Positions 1 to 11,390 of a stretch of DNA of 64,000 bases are shown here, one piece after another. How positions within the stretch are numbered: the first letter of the stretch is position 1; each line of letters opens with the position of its first letter. The notes beneath the pieces are model-generated. The model did no database searches and was not told where the DNA came from. It saw only the letters and a program-made list of their open reading frames with translations. The stretch is from Volucella zonaria (taxonomy: Eukaryota; Arthropoda; Insecta; Diptera; Syrphidae). A program made the position numbers and the translations under genes. The stretch covers positions 244,393,138 through 244,457,137 of the forward strand of contig OZ014530.1 of the NCBI GenBank assembly GCA_963966105.1, written 5' to 3'.

Positions 1-1
1 C

Positions 2-359
2 ACGACAGCATACAATCCCAAAGCAAACGGTTTCTTCGAAATGTGGCACCGCACATCAAAGGCCGCACTTAAATGCAAGGAGGGCGTGCAGTGAACCCAG
101 AAACTGCCACTTATTCTGTAACGGTTGCGATCATTACATAAGGAGGAGCTCGACGCGAGTCCAGCACAATTGGTTTTCGGGAAAAATATTCGGATACTGG
201 ATTCGGTCTATCCGATTTCGTAGAACAGTTTGATCGACATTTCGAGCGGGTTCGATCGGCTCTACCATCGCGACATAGTACCCAAAAACCCTTCGTCTTC
301 AAAGAACTTAAAAATTGTTCTCACGTCTTCGTCAGGGTTGACACGATTCGGAAGCCATA
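2..359 (+). pseudogene. LTR-retrotransposon integrase C-terminal remnant
   Basis: This stretch reads as the end of a retroviral-type integrase, the enzyme that inserts retrotransposon cDNA into the genome. In one frame it shows TTAYNPKANGFFE, the usual pattern around the catalytic glutamate, and then ASPAQLVFGKNIRI. The ending HVFVRVDTIRKP lies in another frame, so there is at least one frameshift. In-frame stops fall near 91, 118 and 223. It continues upstream of the window and stops at the mariner that begins at 362. The style is Ty3/gypsy or Bel/Pao, and I cannot decide between them. It is not functional. Confidence 0.75.
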
Positions 360-361
360 TA

Positions 362-1647
362 CGAGGGGCGTTCAATATATTCTCGGTATCGATATGAAGG
401 AAAATGCGAATTCAATTTAAATCTTTTTTATTTTTCAATATAATCTCCCCTAACATCAATGCATTTGTTACATCTTGAGATAAGCTTTTCTAAACCCTAA
501 AAAAAATAAATTTCCTCTTTCTCCATTTATTGCCGACTTGAGCTCTTCATCATCCGAAAATCTTTTTCCACGAAGACATTTTTTTCAAATCAGGAAACAG
601 GAAATAATCACTAGGGGCAAGGTCTGGACTATAGGGTGGGTGTTGGATTTCTTCGAAACCACAATCTCGCGCAGCAGCCTTGGAAACTCGCGCCGTGTGA
701 ACAGGAGCGTTGTCATGAAGAAGCAACACACCCGCTGCGAGTTTACCCCGTCTTTTCTTTTTAATTTCCTCCCGCAAATTATGCAAAGTGGAAGCGTAGG
801 ATGTGGCGTTGATGGTTTCACCTTTTTTTTTGTACTCAATGAGCAAGATTCCCTTTGAGTCCCAAAAAACTGTGGCCATGAGCTTTCGGGCAGACGGAGT
901 GACTTTGAACTTCTTCGGGGGGTCTGTTCCTTTTTTATGCCACTGCATGGACTCTTGTTTGCTTTCAGGGTCATAGTGGTGGACCCATGTTTCGTCCCCA
1001 GTAACAATTCGATCCATAACACCGTCCGCGTTCTCACTACACATCTCCAAAAGCTCTCTACAGCATGCGATTCTTACTTTTTTCTGAGGCGCTGTGAGCA
1101 TTCGTGGCACCCACCTTGCACTGACCTTTGAAAGGTTAAGATGGTCATGAAGAATGGTGTGAATGGTACCAATTGAAAGCTTGGTGATCTCTGCCATCAT
1201 TTTCACCTTTATTCGGGCATCCTCAAGAACAAGTTTTTCGACTTCTTTGATGCTTTCTCCCGTACAAGCAGTAGCCGGGGCGCCGGAGCGGGGGTCGTCC
1301 TCAATTCTCTCTTTGCCTCTCTTGAACTCACTTGACCACTTTTGCACAGTTGATAATGAAGGTGCGGAACCCTGGTAAACAGCCACCATCTCTTCATGAA
1401 TAGTTTTTTAACTTTTTCCTTGCTTAGTGAGAAATTTAATTACAACGCGATGCTCAATTTTCACCATCATCGCCCCAGTTGCCATTATGATTCTGTTTAA
1501 CTAGAGATAAAACGCGAATTAATAATCACATTTATATGAAATTTTACATGAGTGCACTAAAATAATAGTGTTACTTGATAAATAAGTCAATTTATATATG
1601 CAACCACAGCTTCACCCCGATACCGAGAATATCTTGAACGCCCCTCG
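362..1647 (-). mobile_element. Mariner element, family 1 (DD34D), near full length, 1286 bp
   Basis: The element is bounded by inverted terminal repeats of roughly 37 bp. The left end begins CGAGGGGCGTTCAA at 362, and the reverse complement of the right end at 1647 matches it with about three mismatches. TA dinucleotides at 360-361 and 1648-1649 are the target duplication. The length is normal for a mariner. It holds one transposase gene on the minus strand. It sits directly beside the integrase remnant and a LINE endonuclease scrap. Close identity of the two ends suggests a fairly young insertion. Confidence 0.93.
550..1485 (-). pseudogene. Mariner transposase (DD34D) with one stop and 3' frameshifts
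   Basis: Mariner transposases cut the element out and paste it at TA sites. The likely start is the ATG at 1485, which gives an N-terminal helix-turn-helix region, but a TAA at 1408-1410 interrupts codon 26. From 1389 the frame is open for 279 codons. The catalytic triad is present: VTGDETWVHHY, LLHDNAPVHTA and SPDLAPSDYF, with 34 residues between the last two aspartates. After FLFPDLKK the frame shifts at a run of seven T (plus strand, about 580) and the C-terminus, ending in a GDYIEK-like motif near 430, is out of frame. Few lesions separate it from an intact gene. Confidence 0.9.
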
Positions 1648-1671
1648 TATGTCAACGGTTTCGATTATCTC

Positions 1672-1856
1672 TTGTCTGCAGGTGTCCACTATACTTTGCT
1701 GTAGTAACCTATCCTAGCATTAATGTCTCCAATAACCACCGGGTTAATTACTTCGTGTTCTATAAAATACTTTCGCACCATATCAAACTCAGCCTCCCAA
1801 TTATTTCCTCTAATGTCCCGCTTGGGAACTGGAATCTGATTCATTGGTTCATGTTC
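1672..1856 (-). pseudogene. LINE endonuclease fragment
   Basis: On the minus strand one frame reads WEAEFDMVRKYFIEHEVI followed by PVVIGDINARIGYYS. The GD(I/F)NAR pattern is the conserved aspartate/asparagine motif of the apurinic-type endonuclease of non-LTR retrotransposons. A stop follows soon after and no other motif is preserved. The clade cannot be set from so little. It lies right next to the mariner end at 1647. Confidence 0.55.
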
Positions 1857-2706
1857 TGAACAAAATCGTGTCGGAGGGGGGGTCTATCTTTAATACCCAA
1901 CTGAGTTACAGGGTGTTTAAAAAAGTTCCTTCAGGGAAGTAGGTACGAACAATTATTTAGTTATAACTTCTAGTTTATTAAACCTAGAGCAAACATTCTT
2001 AGGAAAATAATATATTGTTTTATTTATATTTTTATTATAAGTTTACCATATAAAGTTTTTACCTGGGGCTTACGGTTTTCAAATCCTGTGGCGATTATGT
2101 TCTGTTGGCTAAAATTATAAAATTGTTAAAATTTTACATGTGTCTACTTCACAAATGTTAAAGAAGACATAAAAAAGGGGAGAATTCAGAAATTATTCAC
2201 TGCTGACATCCAGACGCGACTTATGAAAGAACCTTCATGATAGTATCTTCTCTGGCTTGCATATTCTATGCAGTCTTCACTCTATCATAACCTCATCTAT
2301 TGAAATCGATTCCAAAGGCACGTATTCCTGGCAAAAATGTCCAGTAGTGAACTATGCCGGGAACTTGTGCCTTACATTCACCAGCACCTTGATCAGAATT
2401 TCCATTTGCATCACTTTTCGAATATTACACAGTGTATTTATTATTTTTTAATAAAATAGTTTTGATCGCGAAGACGTTCAAATACTTTTCACAATCCCGG
2501 TATCATATTTTGCCCCATTACGTACAAATGTACAATGAACGCTCATATACGCCATCCGCAGTACTATGCGTATGGCGGTGTTTGCTTTACTTAACGATGT
2601 CACATGACATCAAATTACCAGCTTATTTCTACAGAATTTTACGAGCATACGAGTTACGAGTTGTTTTTTTCGCAAGCGACTCTGTGATTTTTGAAAGCAA
2701 GGTATA
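1857..2706. other. No recognisable gene
   Basis: AT-rich sequence with short open frames only (for example 2257-2451 and 2432-2707 plus), none with motifs I recognise. It contains GGAGGGGGGGTCTAT followed by TACAGGGTGTTT at 1907, a combination partly echoed near 39570. Confidence 0.5.
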
Positions 2707-3890
2707 GGGTGACAAGATAGCAATGATAGCTTTTCCAATTGTTATGTTTCAGCAGCTGTCAAAGTTACCAATGACATCCAGCTATCAAAATATTCAGTAA
2801 GGTTTGCCATTTCATCAGGCATCGTAACGCTTGCCGAACGTGCGGAAATTATTAAGAAATTATATCGAAATTCCGGCTCAGTTGTAAATACGCAATGTGA
2901 ATTTCGTCGTGAAGTCGGTTGTCATCAGGGCTTCAGTGTACAGGCAATTCGTCGCACCGTGGAAAAGTTTGAGAATGAGTACACTCTTTTTTTATCTTAG
3001 GCCACCAACCAGACAGATATTTGTGCGAAATGAAGAAAACATAGCAGCAGTAGCGGCCAGTATCGAAGAAGATCCAGAAATGTCGATTCGGCGCAGATCA
3101 GCTGAATTTCGCATCGTCAGAGGGACAACCCGGCTTAATTTGCGGTTGGATTGGGGCGTACATTGTGTTGACGCAAGAATTGCAGACGGACAACCATAGG
3201 CAATGCCGTGAGTCCGCTAATTGGGCGCCAGAAATGTTGGCCAGAGATCCGATTTTGGCCAACAAATCATCTTCTCGAACGGGGCCCATTTTTGGCTGGG
3301 CGGCTATGTCAATCAACAAAATTTCCATTATTGGAGCGAACACAATCCACAAGTGTTCGGCCAAGCATCAACGCATCCACAAGGATTGACTGTTTGGTGC
3401 GGTTTATGGCATGGCGGCATCATCGGAGCTTATTTTTTTCGAAATGAGGAAGGAGACACCGTTACCGTCAATGGTCTCAGATATAGAGCGATGTTAACCG
3501 ACTTTCTGTGATCAGAGCTCGACAACATCGATATATCCGAGCTGTGGTTACAACATGACTGCGCTACATGCTATACAAGCGACGGAACGCTCGAAGTTGT
3601 GAAGGAGAAATTTGGCAACTGCGTCATCTCACGCCGAGCGTTCATCAGTTGGCCGCCGCGATCATGCGATTTGACACCACTCGATTATTTTCTCTGGGAC
3701 TACGTCAAGCCCTTAGTCTACGCTAACAAGCCAACCACTTTGGACGAGCTCGCGGCCAACATTCGACACGCTATAGCCGGAATAACGCCGCACATATTCG
3801 ACCGAGTCATGAAAAATTGGACCGACCGCTTTAAGCACTGACAGCAAAACCGAGGCGGCCATTGAAATGATGTGCTCATCCAATGAGATA
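2707..3890 (+). pseudogene. DD41D (rosa-type) transposase remnant, copy 1
   Basis: A Tc1/mariner-superfamily transposase in several frames. The N-terminus reads AERAEIIKKLYRNSGSVVNT. The middle shows GYVNQQNFHYWSEHNPQVF, and the C-terminal part shows WPPRSCDLTPLDYFLWDYVK and FDRVMKNWTDRFKH, ending at 3841. Between the second aspartate (LQHDCA; the family usually has QQDGA) and the third (LTPLD) I count 41 residues, the rosa/DD41D spacing. The left end AGGGTGACAAGATAGC near 2706 is nearly the same as that of the copy at 41322, so it is probably the terminal repeat. The right end is not recognisable. Stops and frameshifts are frequent. Confidence 0.82.
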
Positions 3891-6800
3891 ATGAGCCCGT
3901 TAATGCGGCTTTCACCGATCTCAAATTTTATAGAAGTTGACGATATTTCTGCCTCCAATCTCGCACAACTTGCATTTACGCTTTCAAAGAATCTACTCAG
4001 AAGATACCACCAGTAAAGCGACTCTCTCACAAATTTTTGAACCTTGTATTGTGTACACCCAAAATCTTACGTCATCCGAATTATGTTTTAGTTAAGAGAA
4101 TATAGAACAATTGCTCAGGTCGTTAAACCTACTGAATGCTGTTAGGTTAGGTGATCTGCTAACTAGTGATGGTAGCAATATTAAATTCAGTTTTAATAGG
4201 CAACCAACAATTCAGCCAGATAATAAATTAGAGGGTAATGAAATTTTGCATAAAGAAAAAGAAACCGAAAGACAATGACCGGACTCCGAACAGCAAGATC
4301 ACTACCAAACGCGTTTTGGACGAGTTATCAAAAAGACACAGTTCTACCAAGCATAATGTATCGTTAAAATGAATTACAATACTAGGGAGTATTTACTAGA
4401 GAAAAATAACTTAGTAACTTGAAAAAGGGGTTAATGTACAATAAAATAGTATCAAAAAAGTATGTATCCTCACATTGCAGTGCGTTCTTTCTTATCACTC
4501 ATGGTATTGTAAGACAGTACTGATTGGCATCACCAGTCAGTCGTAGTTCAACCGTTGACATGACAGTAAATATTACTATAACGTACAGTATATTGCAACT
4601 CGTCTGTTTCCTTTAATACTTCGGGAAATAAAGCGAAATTATGACCTAGCAGTGTTTCCTGATGCCGCTTGACTCTACCAAATTTATAAGAGTCCGTGAA
4701 GATAACACCACTCTGGTTAGGAACAAGCCTATTCAGTGCATCTTTGGATATAACTTTTCGTTTGAAGAAAGTCTATTCGGGGTCTGATTATTACTTCTAA
4801 CTTGAATTGAGCACCTTCTCATATGTTATCAACTAATTATGAATGGATTCCATAATCAAGCCAAGTTATTGCTGAACGCTCGAAGGGTCTTGAAGGCATT
4901 CCGCTCTTTATAACACATATAGTACTCCTCTATTTGTTTCCTCATAGTAATCGTCCTCTTTTTGTTTTTATGGCTCTTATATAGAAAATGGACGTGTGGT
5001 CCTATGATACCTTGATGTAGCCGTGTCGGTAGGTAGGATAGAACTTCATTAATGACTTCTACTTCATGTGAAATGAAGTCAGGTTGATTACATATTAATT
5101 ATATGTATAGTTAACGCAACATAGTTTTATCCTGAGATGATGTCTTGCAGCTTGTACAAGTAAGTGCTAGTCCAGCAATAAAAATATTACGAGTATGTCT
5201 CCTCACAAATGCACATATATACATATGAACATACGATATGATGATGTGTACGTTCTTGGGTATGTGCGTGCTCAAGATGACTTCTGATCCATTGAAGTGT
5301 GAAATCTTCACCGATAGGTTCGGTTTCGGCTTCTGGAAAAGCATGCAGTTGAACTTCTTTTCCTTTCGATTAAACACAATTCTATCTCTCGGAGGTTGCT
5401 TTCAAAACACAGACTACTACACGTATGATGAACGAGTAGGACATGTTTTCCTCTTGACATCTTGTTCACATTCTGTTGCTTTAAGAAAGTGGTTTCGTAT
5501 TGAAAAATTGAGTAGGGATGAAATTGAAATCCTCTTACATATTGTTATGCTTTGTGATTTAATACATCTAATAAAGACATAGCCATTGTCTATTGATGTC
5601 CGTTTTTATAAGTTGCCACAGAGATGGCCACTTTATGAAAACTATTATTTCTGTATCCCTCTTTGAGAGAATGAGTTATGTAAGCAATGTGGATATCGTT
5701 GGCAGGATTTTGAGTTGTTTTAAAACAATTTTTAGTTTCAATCGATTGAAAACAAACAATAATTTTGTAAGATACGAGTATATGCACAATCTTGAGAGAT
5801 GAGAACAAATTGGTTTTTGCTGAACTTCTTACGACTCCCGATCTAGCTCGAGATTTCAAGATGAAGACACCTATGACCTTGCTAAGCAAGTTTCAGATTA
5901 GGGTTTTGCAGGACCTGAACCTACATTCGGCCTGCTTGCGTCTTCAGTACAGGCTTCCATTGACAGTTGGGTTTCATATGAGCGCAGCTCTAGATAGCAT
6001 GACTCTCCAGGTTGCAAGCAGACCAAACGAATGCCTCCCGCTCTCTCTAAGACGCTTCCTTCTGTCCTCAACTGGAAATACCGCAAGCTGCTTACTAGCG
6101 CCGTGACGGAGAACTGCACTTTTGCTAAGCACTTAAATGTGATACAACACCCTGCGACAGTTGCTATGAAAGTGATGATGGCACGCGGTTCATTACCTCT
6201 GTGAATGTTCGGCTTGCGCTCGCGTCAGGCCGCAGTTACTCGACTTTGACGTGGTGGATGCTCGTACTGTAGGCAATTTATTACTGAAGCACTTACTCAT
6301 CTTTCTTCGAAAAGCTGAAGGATTCCATTAAAAGGAACTTTCAACGAGAATAATGGACCAGTTGTTTGGCTGAGTGCTCTGTCCCGACAGAAAAAGAAAA
6401 CAAAAACATCTACTTGGTCGGGAAAGTGTGTGTCAATTGAAACGAATGCTCCAGAAAAGTAATTCCTGCCTACAAGGCGGAATGAGGCAGTTGAGGAAGA
6501 CATAGTTTTAAGTTGCGCGTATAAGTCGAAGGGGAGCTCAATAATTTTGAAGTGCACAAGTGGAGGCAGCCGGGCAAATATCACGCTGGCTGGAGAGGTT
6601 TATTGTTTGAGCCCTCCGTCCAGCACGGACTGTTGTTTCATTTAGATAACCACGTCCTGGTCTTAAATATTTTAAATGCTATGATCTACGATGGTATATT
6701 TCTTATCTAGCATTAATTCCCATTCATTCTAATGGTAACGTAACAAATTGAAATTCGCTTTTAATTGCACGATTTTAAGGTGAATAGCACCTTGAAGAAT

Positions 6801-8129
6801 CTCTGGGAATTTAATCTACATTTTACAAACTGGTATATGGGTGGGGGGAGGGGGTGTAAGCAAAGTTAAGGACTTAATTAATGAAGCAATCTTCATCGGA
6901 AAGAAAATTAACTTTTTTTTTTTCAAATTCTCTTCATCTATTACCATTTTTAGGAAATGAAAAAAAGAAGAATAAGAAAACTGAAATACCTGGAAGCTTG
7001 TCTTTCCACTTTGCGGAACCAGAAATGGAAATGAGTTTAATTTAAAAAAAAAACATTTTCTCACTACAACTGATTGCATCGTCCATTGCGTTCCCCTGTG
7101 CGACGCCTAAATTGGTCATAGTGGACTTAGCTTCTCATTATATACGAAAAGCAATTTTATCCTCAAGTTATTCTGGAGGTGTTCCAGAGGTGTTCTAGAG
7201 GTGTTATGGAGGTGTGCACTACAGTAATGGGTTCCTAAGGTATACAAAATACGCATACTATCCGATTCCACCACAATTGATATGTATTTATGCGGTGAAA
7301 GTTGTGGGATTAGATACTTTTTCTATCTCACATTTTTACTTTTATGGTCGGTTGTGTCTTATCAGTCATCCCAAAACACATTCTTCTAATGGGTGAGTTC
7401 ACATTTAGTGATGTTCTTTGTAAATTATTGGTAATTCGTAAATTATTTAAATTCTCTTTACAATAACAGCTCTCATTTAATTGTGTTTCCTCAAGTAATA
7501 TTGAGCTAAACGATAAATTAATCCAAAATAAACAAAATGTAAAAGAACACAAAAAATACGTTCCCTCGAGGAGCTCAATTGAAGGATATGAGCAAAAAAA
7601 TATTCAAATCTATTTGGCAGGGATTTTTTGTTTCCCAGTAGGAAACCTAAACAAACCAAATTTTTGTTCCTTTGTTTTTTAAGAGCGATTTTCCTGTTAT
7701 TGCCACCCCAGTGTTTACCGCCGGAGGAAGAAAGTTGTAGCACACAATAACGGAGTGCCGTTGTTTTATAAAAAGGAAAATTGAATAAAGGTCGAAAATA
7801 CAATATGGGCTTTAGCGTTAAAGCTACTTGGGAGCAGTCTAAATTGTTTGGCTTATTATTCCATTTAAAGACATTTTACAAGACAGACATCAAAAGGATT
7901 TGGGTTTTTTTCTGAGGATAAATAAATATTAGGAAATTACACAGACCTTGAACGTTCCATTAGATAGACCAATATTCACATTCATTAGGATTGACAATAG
8001 GAAGCCCATACATTTCTACAAACTGTTGAACCTTGAATATTAAGAAGAACACTTTTGTCAGTTTGACAGGAATTTCATAAAGGTAAACATAATCTGCATC
8101 TCATTCGAACAGTAGAATTTACTACGAAA
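3891..8129. other. Long stretch without a recognisable gene
   Basis: Only short open frames occur here. The longer ones (5238-5582 plus, 5792-6106 plus, 6297-6584 minus, 7477-7803 minus, about 95-114 codons) show no domain, signal peptide or repeat that I recognise. TACGAGTA octamers occur at 5188 and 5773. The TE content, if any, is too decayed to read by eye. Confidence 0.5.
7172..7216. repeat. Imperfect tandem repeat, ~12-bp unit
   Basis: The unit GGAGGTGTTCCA recurs about four times with substitutions (GAGGTGTTCTA, GAGGTGTTAT, GGAGGTGTG). It lies in non-coding DNA. Confidence 0.7.
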
Positions 8130-8715
8130 TAGTCCCTTATAAAATGACATTCCACGAAAGCATACTACTAAAACTAACGCACAAAGAACAAAAAATATAT
8201 ACACAGGCGACTAAAGCTGCGCATTGTTAGATTTATATAAGAATTAGACAATAACATTCGGAAAGCAGAAGAATTAATTGTATTAGGAGATATGAATATA
8301 AGCATTCACGATGAAAATAACTCACTCGTCCTTAAATAAAAGGACTAACTAATATTATCAAGCAGTGCCCTCGAGTTGATCCGAGAAAAAACACTTCAAC
8401 GCTTATACGCCACATAGCCGTGAGCGTCACAAAATTAGATGTAGTTTCAGAAGTAATTGAAACTGGTCTTTCAGATCACTATGCTACCCTTTATGCAGGT
8501 ACTTCGGGAATATCTAAGCCCACCAACCGTCCAAAAAAATGTATGTTCAATTTAAGCAACATAAAGTTAACGTATTAATACCACAAGTAAACTGGCATAA
8601 TATCTGTGAGGAAACCAACGGTGGATACTTGTACAATAACTTATATACGGTATTAAACAGAGACAACAAAATTTACAAAGAACGTAAGCATAAGCCTTGA
8701 ATGACAATCTACACA
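8130..8715 (+). pseudogene. CR1-like LINE endonuclease fragment
   Basis: The frame reads KAEELIVLGDMNISIHDEN, the conserved GDxN motif of the LINE endonuclease. Further on comes TLIRHIAVSVTKLDV and then ETGLSDHYATLYAG, the catalytic SDH motif. Stops and a frameshift separate the parts. The same arrangement is seen in the LINEs at 12361-15048 and 52480-53109, so it is the same or a sister family. The reverse transcriptase part is missing. Confidence 0.72.
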
Positions 8716-8729
8716 CTTCGACTATTCTC

Positions 8730-8922
8730 CGCCATTAAGTATTACTTCGCGGGCCTGGTAAGCAAATCAAGCTGTTTGTATTACACTACTGGCTTCTGAG
8801 GCTTCTGCTGTTGCTTTTCTTAGACTTTCTATTCTCCGTAGCTCATTTTGTAAAGCATCTTCATCCTCATTTGGGCATTCGGGGCACGATGGTGAGCTGT
8901 AGTGTCCACAGCGGTAGACATA
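8730..8922 (-). pseudogene. R1-like LINE C-terminal end, distal part
   Basis: On the minus strand the frame reads YRCGHYSSPSCPECPNEDED, a cysteine-rich segment like the C-terminal CCHC/RNase-like end of R1- and I-type LINE ORF2. The matching upstream part lies beyond the mariner at 9912-10460. With one TA kept, the frame continues across the mariner without a shift, so both parts belong to one LINE copy split by that insertion. Confidence 0.65.
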
Positions 8923-9095
8923 CCACCTTGATCAAAAAGTTCCCGGGGGAACCACCAGTTTTTTTTGTTAAGTTGGCAAAACAGTTCTTGACATTCCCTC
9001 TAAATCTTATTATCATAGCTTAACATTTGCAAAAGTTACGTAGCCACGAGTACATCTATCACTGTGTGTGGTGGCGATTTTTTACAATTTTAGAA

Positions 9096-9858
9096 ATGGA
9101 TTCAAATTTGCAACAACGAACTTGTACGAGTATTAAATTTTGCGTAAAAAACGGATTTAATGGTGCTCGAACGTTGGAAATGTTGAAAAAGTGTTCCCGC
9201 AATGATTCTCTAAAAAAAACGGACGTTTACGCAGTGGCAGAATATCGACATCGAAAACCGACGAAAACATTGATAAAGTAAATGAAATATTGGTCAATAA
9301 CCGGAAATTAACCATCAGAGAGATAGCGAAAGACTTAAACATTGCCTATGGACCCGTCTAAGACATTTTGGTTAACGATTTGGATTTCCGTCGTGTAGCA
9401 GCAAAGTTGGTGCCAAAAGACCTCAATGCTCACGGTTTTCATGGATTACAACGGTGTAGTGCATCATGAATTTTTGCCAGAAGGCCAGACAGTAAACAAA
9501 GAGTATTATTTGGGCGTTATGAGACGTCTGCGTGAAGCAATTCGTCGAAAGAGACTAGAATTGTGTCAGTGCCATCATTATTCGTCATTTTTTGATGAAA
9601 AATGCTACAAATACCATCCAACGGCCCCCGAATTCACCCGATTTGGCTCCCTGTGACTTCTTTCTGTTCAATCGAGTTAAAAAACCACTACGGGGAACGC
9701 TGAAACAGCCGAGAGGAAGTAATGGAAAAATCGCAGGAAGCACTGATGGACATACCGAATATAAAAAATGTTTCGAGGATTGGATCAAGCGCTTGCATAA
9801 GTGTGTTGCAGCCGGTGGGGATTACTTTGAAGGGGACAATATAGATTTAGATGAATAA
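9096..9858 (+). pseudogene. Mariner family 2 transposase, both first catalytic segments deleted
   Basis: The start is the ATG at 9096 (MDSNLQQRTC), followed by the N-terminal DNA-binding part FCVKNGFNGARTLEMLKKC. After the recognisable AKDLNIAYG region, a deletion near 9430 joins the N-terminal half to the KAL(L/T)VFMDYNGVVHHEFLP segment, so the usual GDETW aspartate is gone. A second deletion near 9565 removes the HHDNAPSH segment. The third part, SPDLAPCDFFLFNRVKKPLRG, and the ending GDYFEGDNIDLDE are preserved. A 6-bp CGAGTA insertion at 9127 is absent from the two sister copies. This copy cannot encode an active enzyme. Confidence 0.88.
9125..9132. repeat. TACGAGTA octamer: 6-bp insertion at a TA (possible excision footprint)
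   Basis: This copy reads CTTGTACGAGTATTAAATT where the sister copies near 40440 and 62730 read CTTGTATTAAATT. The extra bases are CGAGTA, that is a TA plus CGAG, the first four bases of the CGAGG-ended mariners in this window. Confidence 0.6.
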
Positions 9859-9911
9859 ACTTTTATTTTGAATTTTCTGAATACATTCAAAACTTTTTGA
9901 TCAATGTAGTA

Positions 9912-10460
9912 GTTGCGATAACCACTGTGGCCAGACAGGAAATGCGTAAGTTTGTATTTGCAACCACTTCTTTTTGATCCTCTTGATTCCATTGGCATCG
10001 TGTTGGCTTAAGGCTCTTCCGTTATACGAGTATATCCATAACATTTCATCTGCAGGTACCATTTCATCTGCTGCGAACCATTCCAGCTATAGCAACGGCA
10101 GACTTGTCTGATATGGTTCGAAAGCCGCTGATTGTTGATAGCGCACAGGGTCTGTATGTTGAGAATAATTTCCTTTCGGTCTCCATCATCCTCAGTGCTT
10201 GCGTCCAGACTGGAGTGGCATAGAATAGAATTGATGTAACAACTCTCGAGTGTAGTATCCTTTTTGTGTTCACCAATGTTAATCAGTATGCGCGAGAGAC
10301 CTCCCTGCATTTGCCATGCTTTCATGATTTTATGGTCTGCTAGTCCTAGGATGGGGGCTGTTGGCCAATCCATTATCCGGATAATTGCTTCATTTGCAGC
10401 GGATTCAACTGTACGAATCAGTTTTACCTACTGTCACGACGAATTCAATTACCGTCATCC
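9912..10460 (-). pseudogene. R1-like LINE reverse transcriptase C-terminal part, proximal segment
   Basis: The minus strand reads VVTSILFYATPVWTQALRMM and then STISGFRTISDKSAVAIAGM, the thumb/connection region that follows the reverse transcriptase in R1- and I-like LINEs (the pattern RxLLxxVxxSILLYxAPxW). The frame then degenerates toward LSGHSGYRNY and meets the mariner at 9909. The catalytic palm is not present, so this is a 5'-truncated or deleted copy. Confidence 0.75.
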
Positions 10461-11390
10461 ACCCCCAGGCAACGGCAATCGTTGGACTCAGTTGTACATG
10501 ATGTCCCACAATTAGATAACTCTCTTTTAATTATCCATCCTACAATATCAAGAGTGTCATATTTCAATGGAGCAGCTCGAAAGGATTTGTTAGACTTTCT
10601 AATTAGCTGTGCAATTCAATTCCATTTAGATAAATTTTCAAATAAACAATAATGGTTGAATGTTAAACAATCATAAAGCTTTTGTTTGGAATTAAATGGT
10701 GTACAAATAACGATTCTCAACAAAGGCCGGAATTTTTAGGGATTTCCAGTAAAACATGACGGGTTGGCAAACTAACCAAAACAAACAAAAATACTTGAAG
10801 CTAAACAAGAAATTTTTGTAATGTCTAAGAAATCATAAAATGCTTCAGCAATATGAGTTGCGATACTATAAATGAATTACGGCAAAGACCATATAATACC
10901 AAGATAGTGCAACTGGCACTTAAAAATGGTGAAAAGTAAAAGGCTCTCCCCGGCACGGGCAAGAGGCGATCAGATCATATTCAAGATCCCTATTTTTTCA
11001 GATAGTGTGTATATCGTCAACCTAGAAATATGGGGAAGTCTTTCGTCACCGAAGCAGACACTTCAGCCAACATGTGTACGATGAGTGATCGGGGTAGGGA
11101 TGAATAAATGTAAATAGCACACGAAATTCTTTAATTTGCTGGCTTCTGGTTCGTATATCCTTATTTTGTGATACACTTTGATTGAGTATTTTAATATTTG
11201 GAAACATTTTTATAGATATTTTTGGATTTTATTTTTTATTACATTTGTACCTACTTTTTATTATTTTTATATTATCTTATTTTTTGCATTATTACTTATT
11301 GTATTACGTTTGGGGTTTGTATTATTTTTACAAACATACATACATATGTATGTATGTGCAAGAAGGACAGATTTGGCGGGAGGCAAACAA
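10461..11390. other. No recognisable gene; AT-rich
   Basis: I see no coding motif. The stretch 11180-11340 is very AT-rich and low in complexity, and gives hydrophobic spurious frames. It leads into the P-like transposase remnant and may hold that element's lost 5' end. Confidence 0.5.
11334..11357. repeat. 24-bp perfect palindrome of ACAT/ATGT units
   Basis: Two arms of twelve bases (three ACAT units, then three ATGT units) form a perfect inverted repeat with no spacer. Such tracts are common in dipteran non-coding DNA. Confidence 0.85.

Larger units (their letters stand above)
8923..9909 (+). mobile_element. Mariner element, family 2, copy 1, internally deleted (987 bp)
   Basis: The ends are CCACCTTGATCAAAAAG at 8923 and the inverted CTACATTGATCAAAAAG at 9909, flanked by TA at 8921-8922 and 9910-9911. 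The copy at 61764-62968 has matching ends. This copy is shorter because coding segments are missing. It was inserted into an R1-like LINE remnant whose frame resumes on the other side. Confidence 0.9.

Noticed and set aside
585..1037. 150-codon minus frame inside the mariner
   Set aside because: It overlaps the transposase in another frame; only the tail beyond the frameshift contributes real coding sequence.
4141..4151. GTTAGGTTAGG as telomeric repeat
   Set aside because: Only two TTAGG units; too short to mean anything.
9049..9056. CACGAGTA as a further footprint
   Set aside because: Sister copies read CAAGGGTA and CAAGAGTA at the same length, so it is a base substitution and not an insertion.
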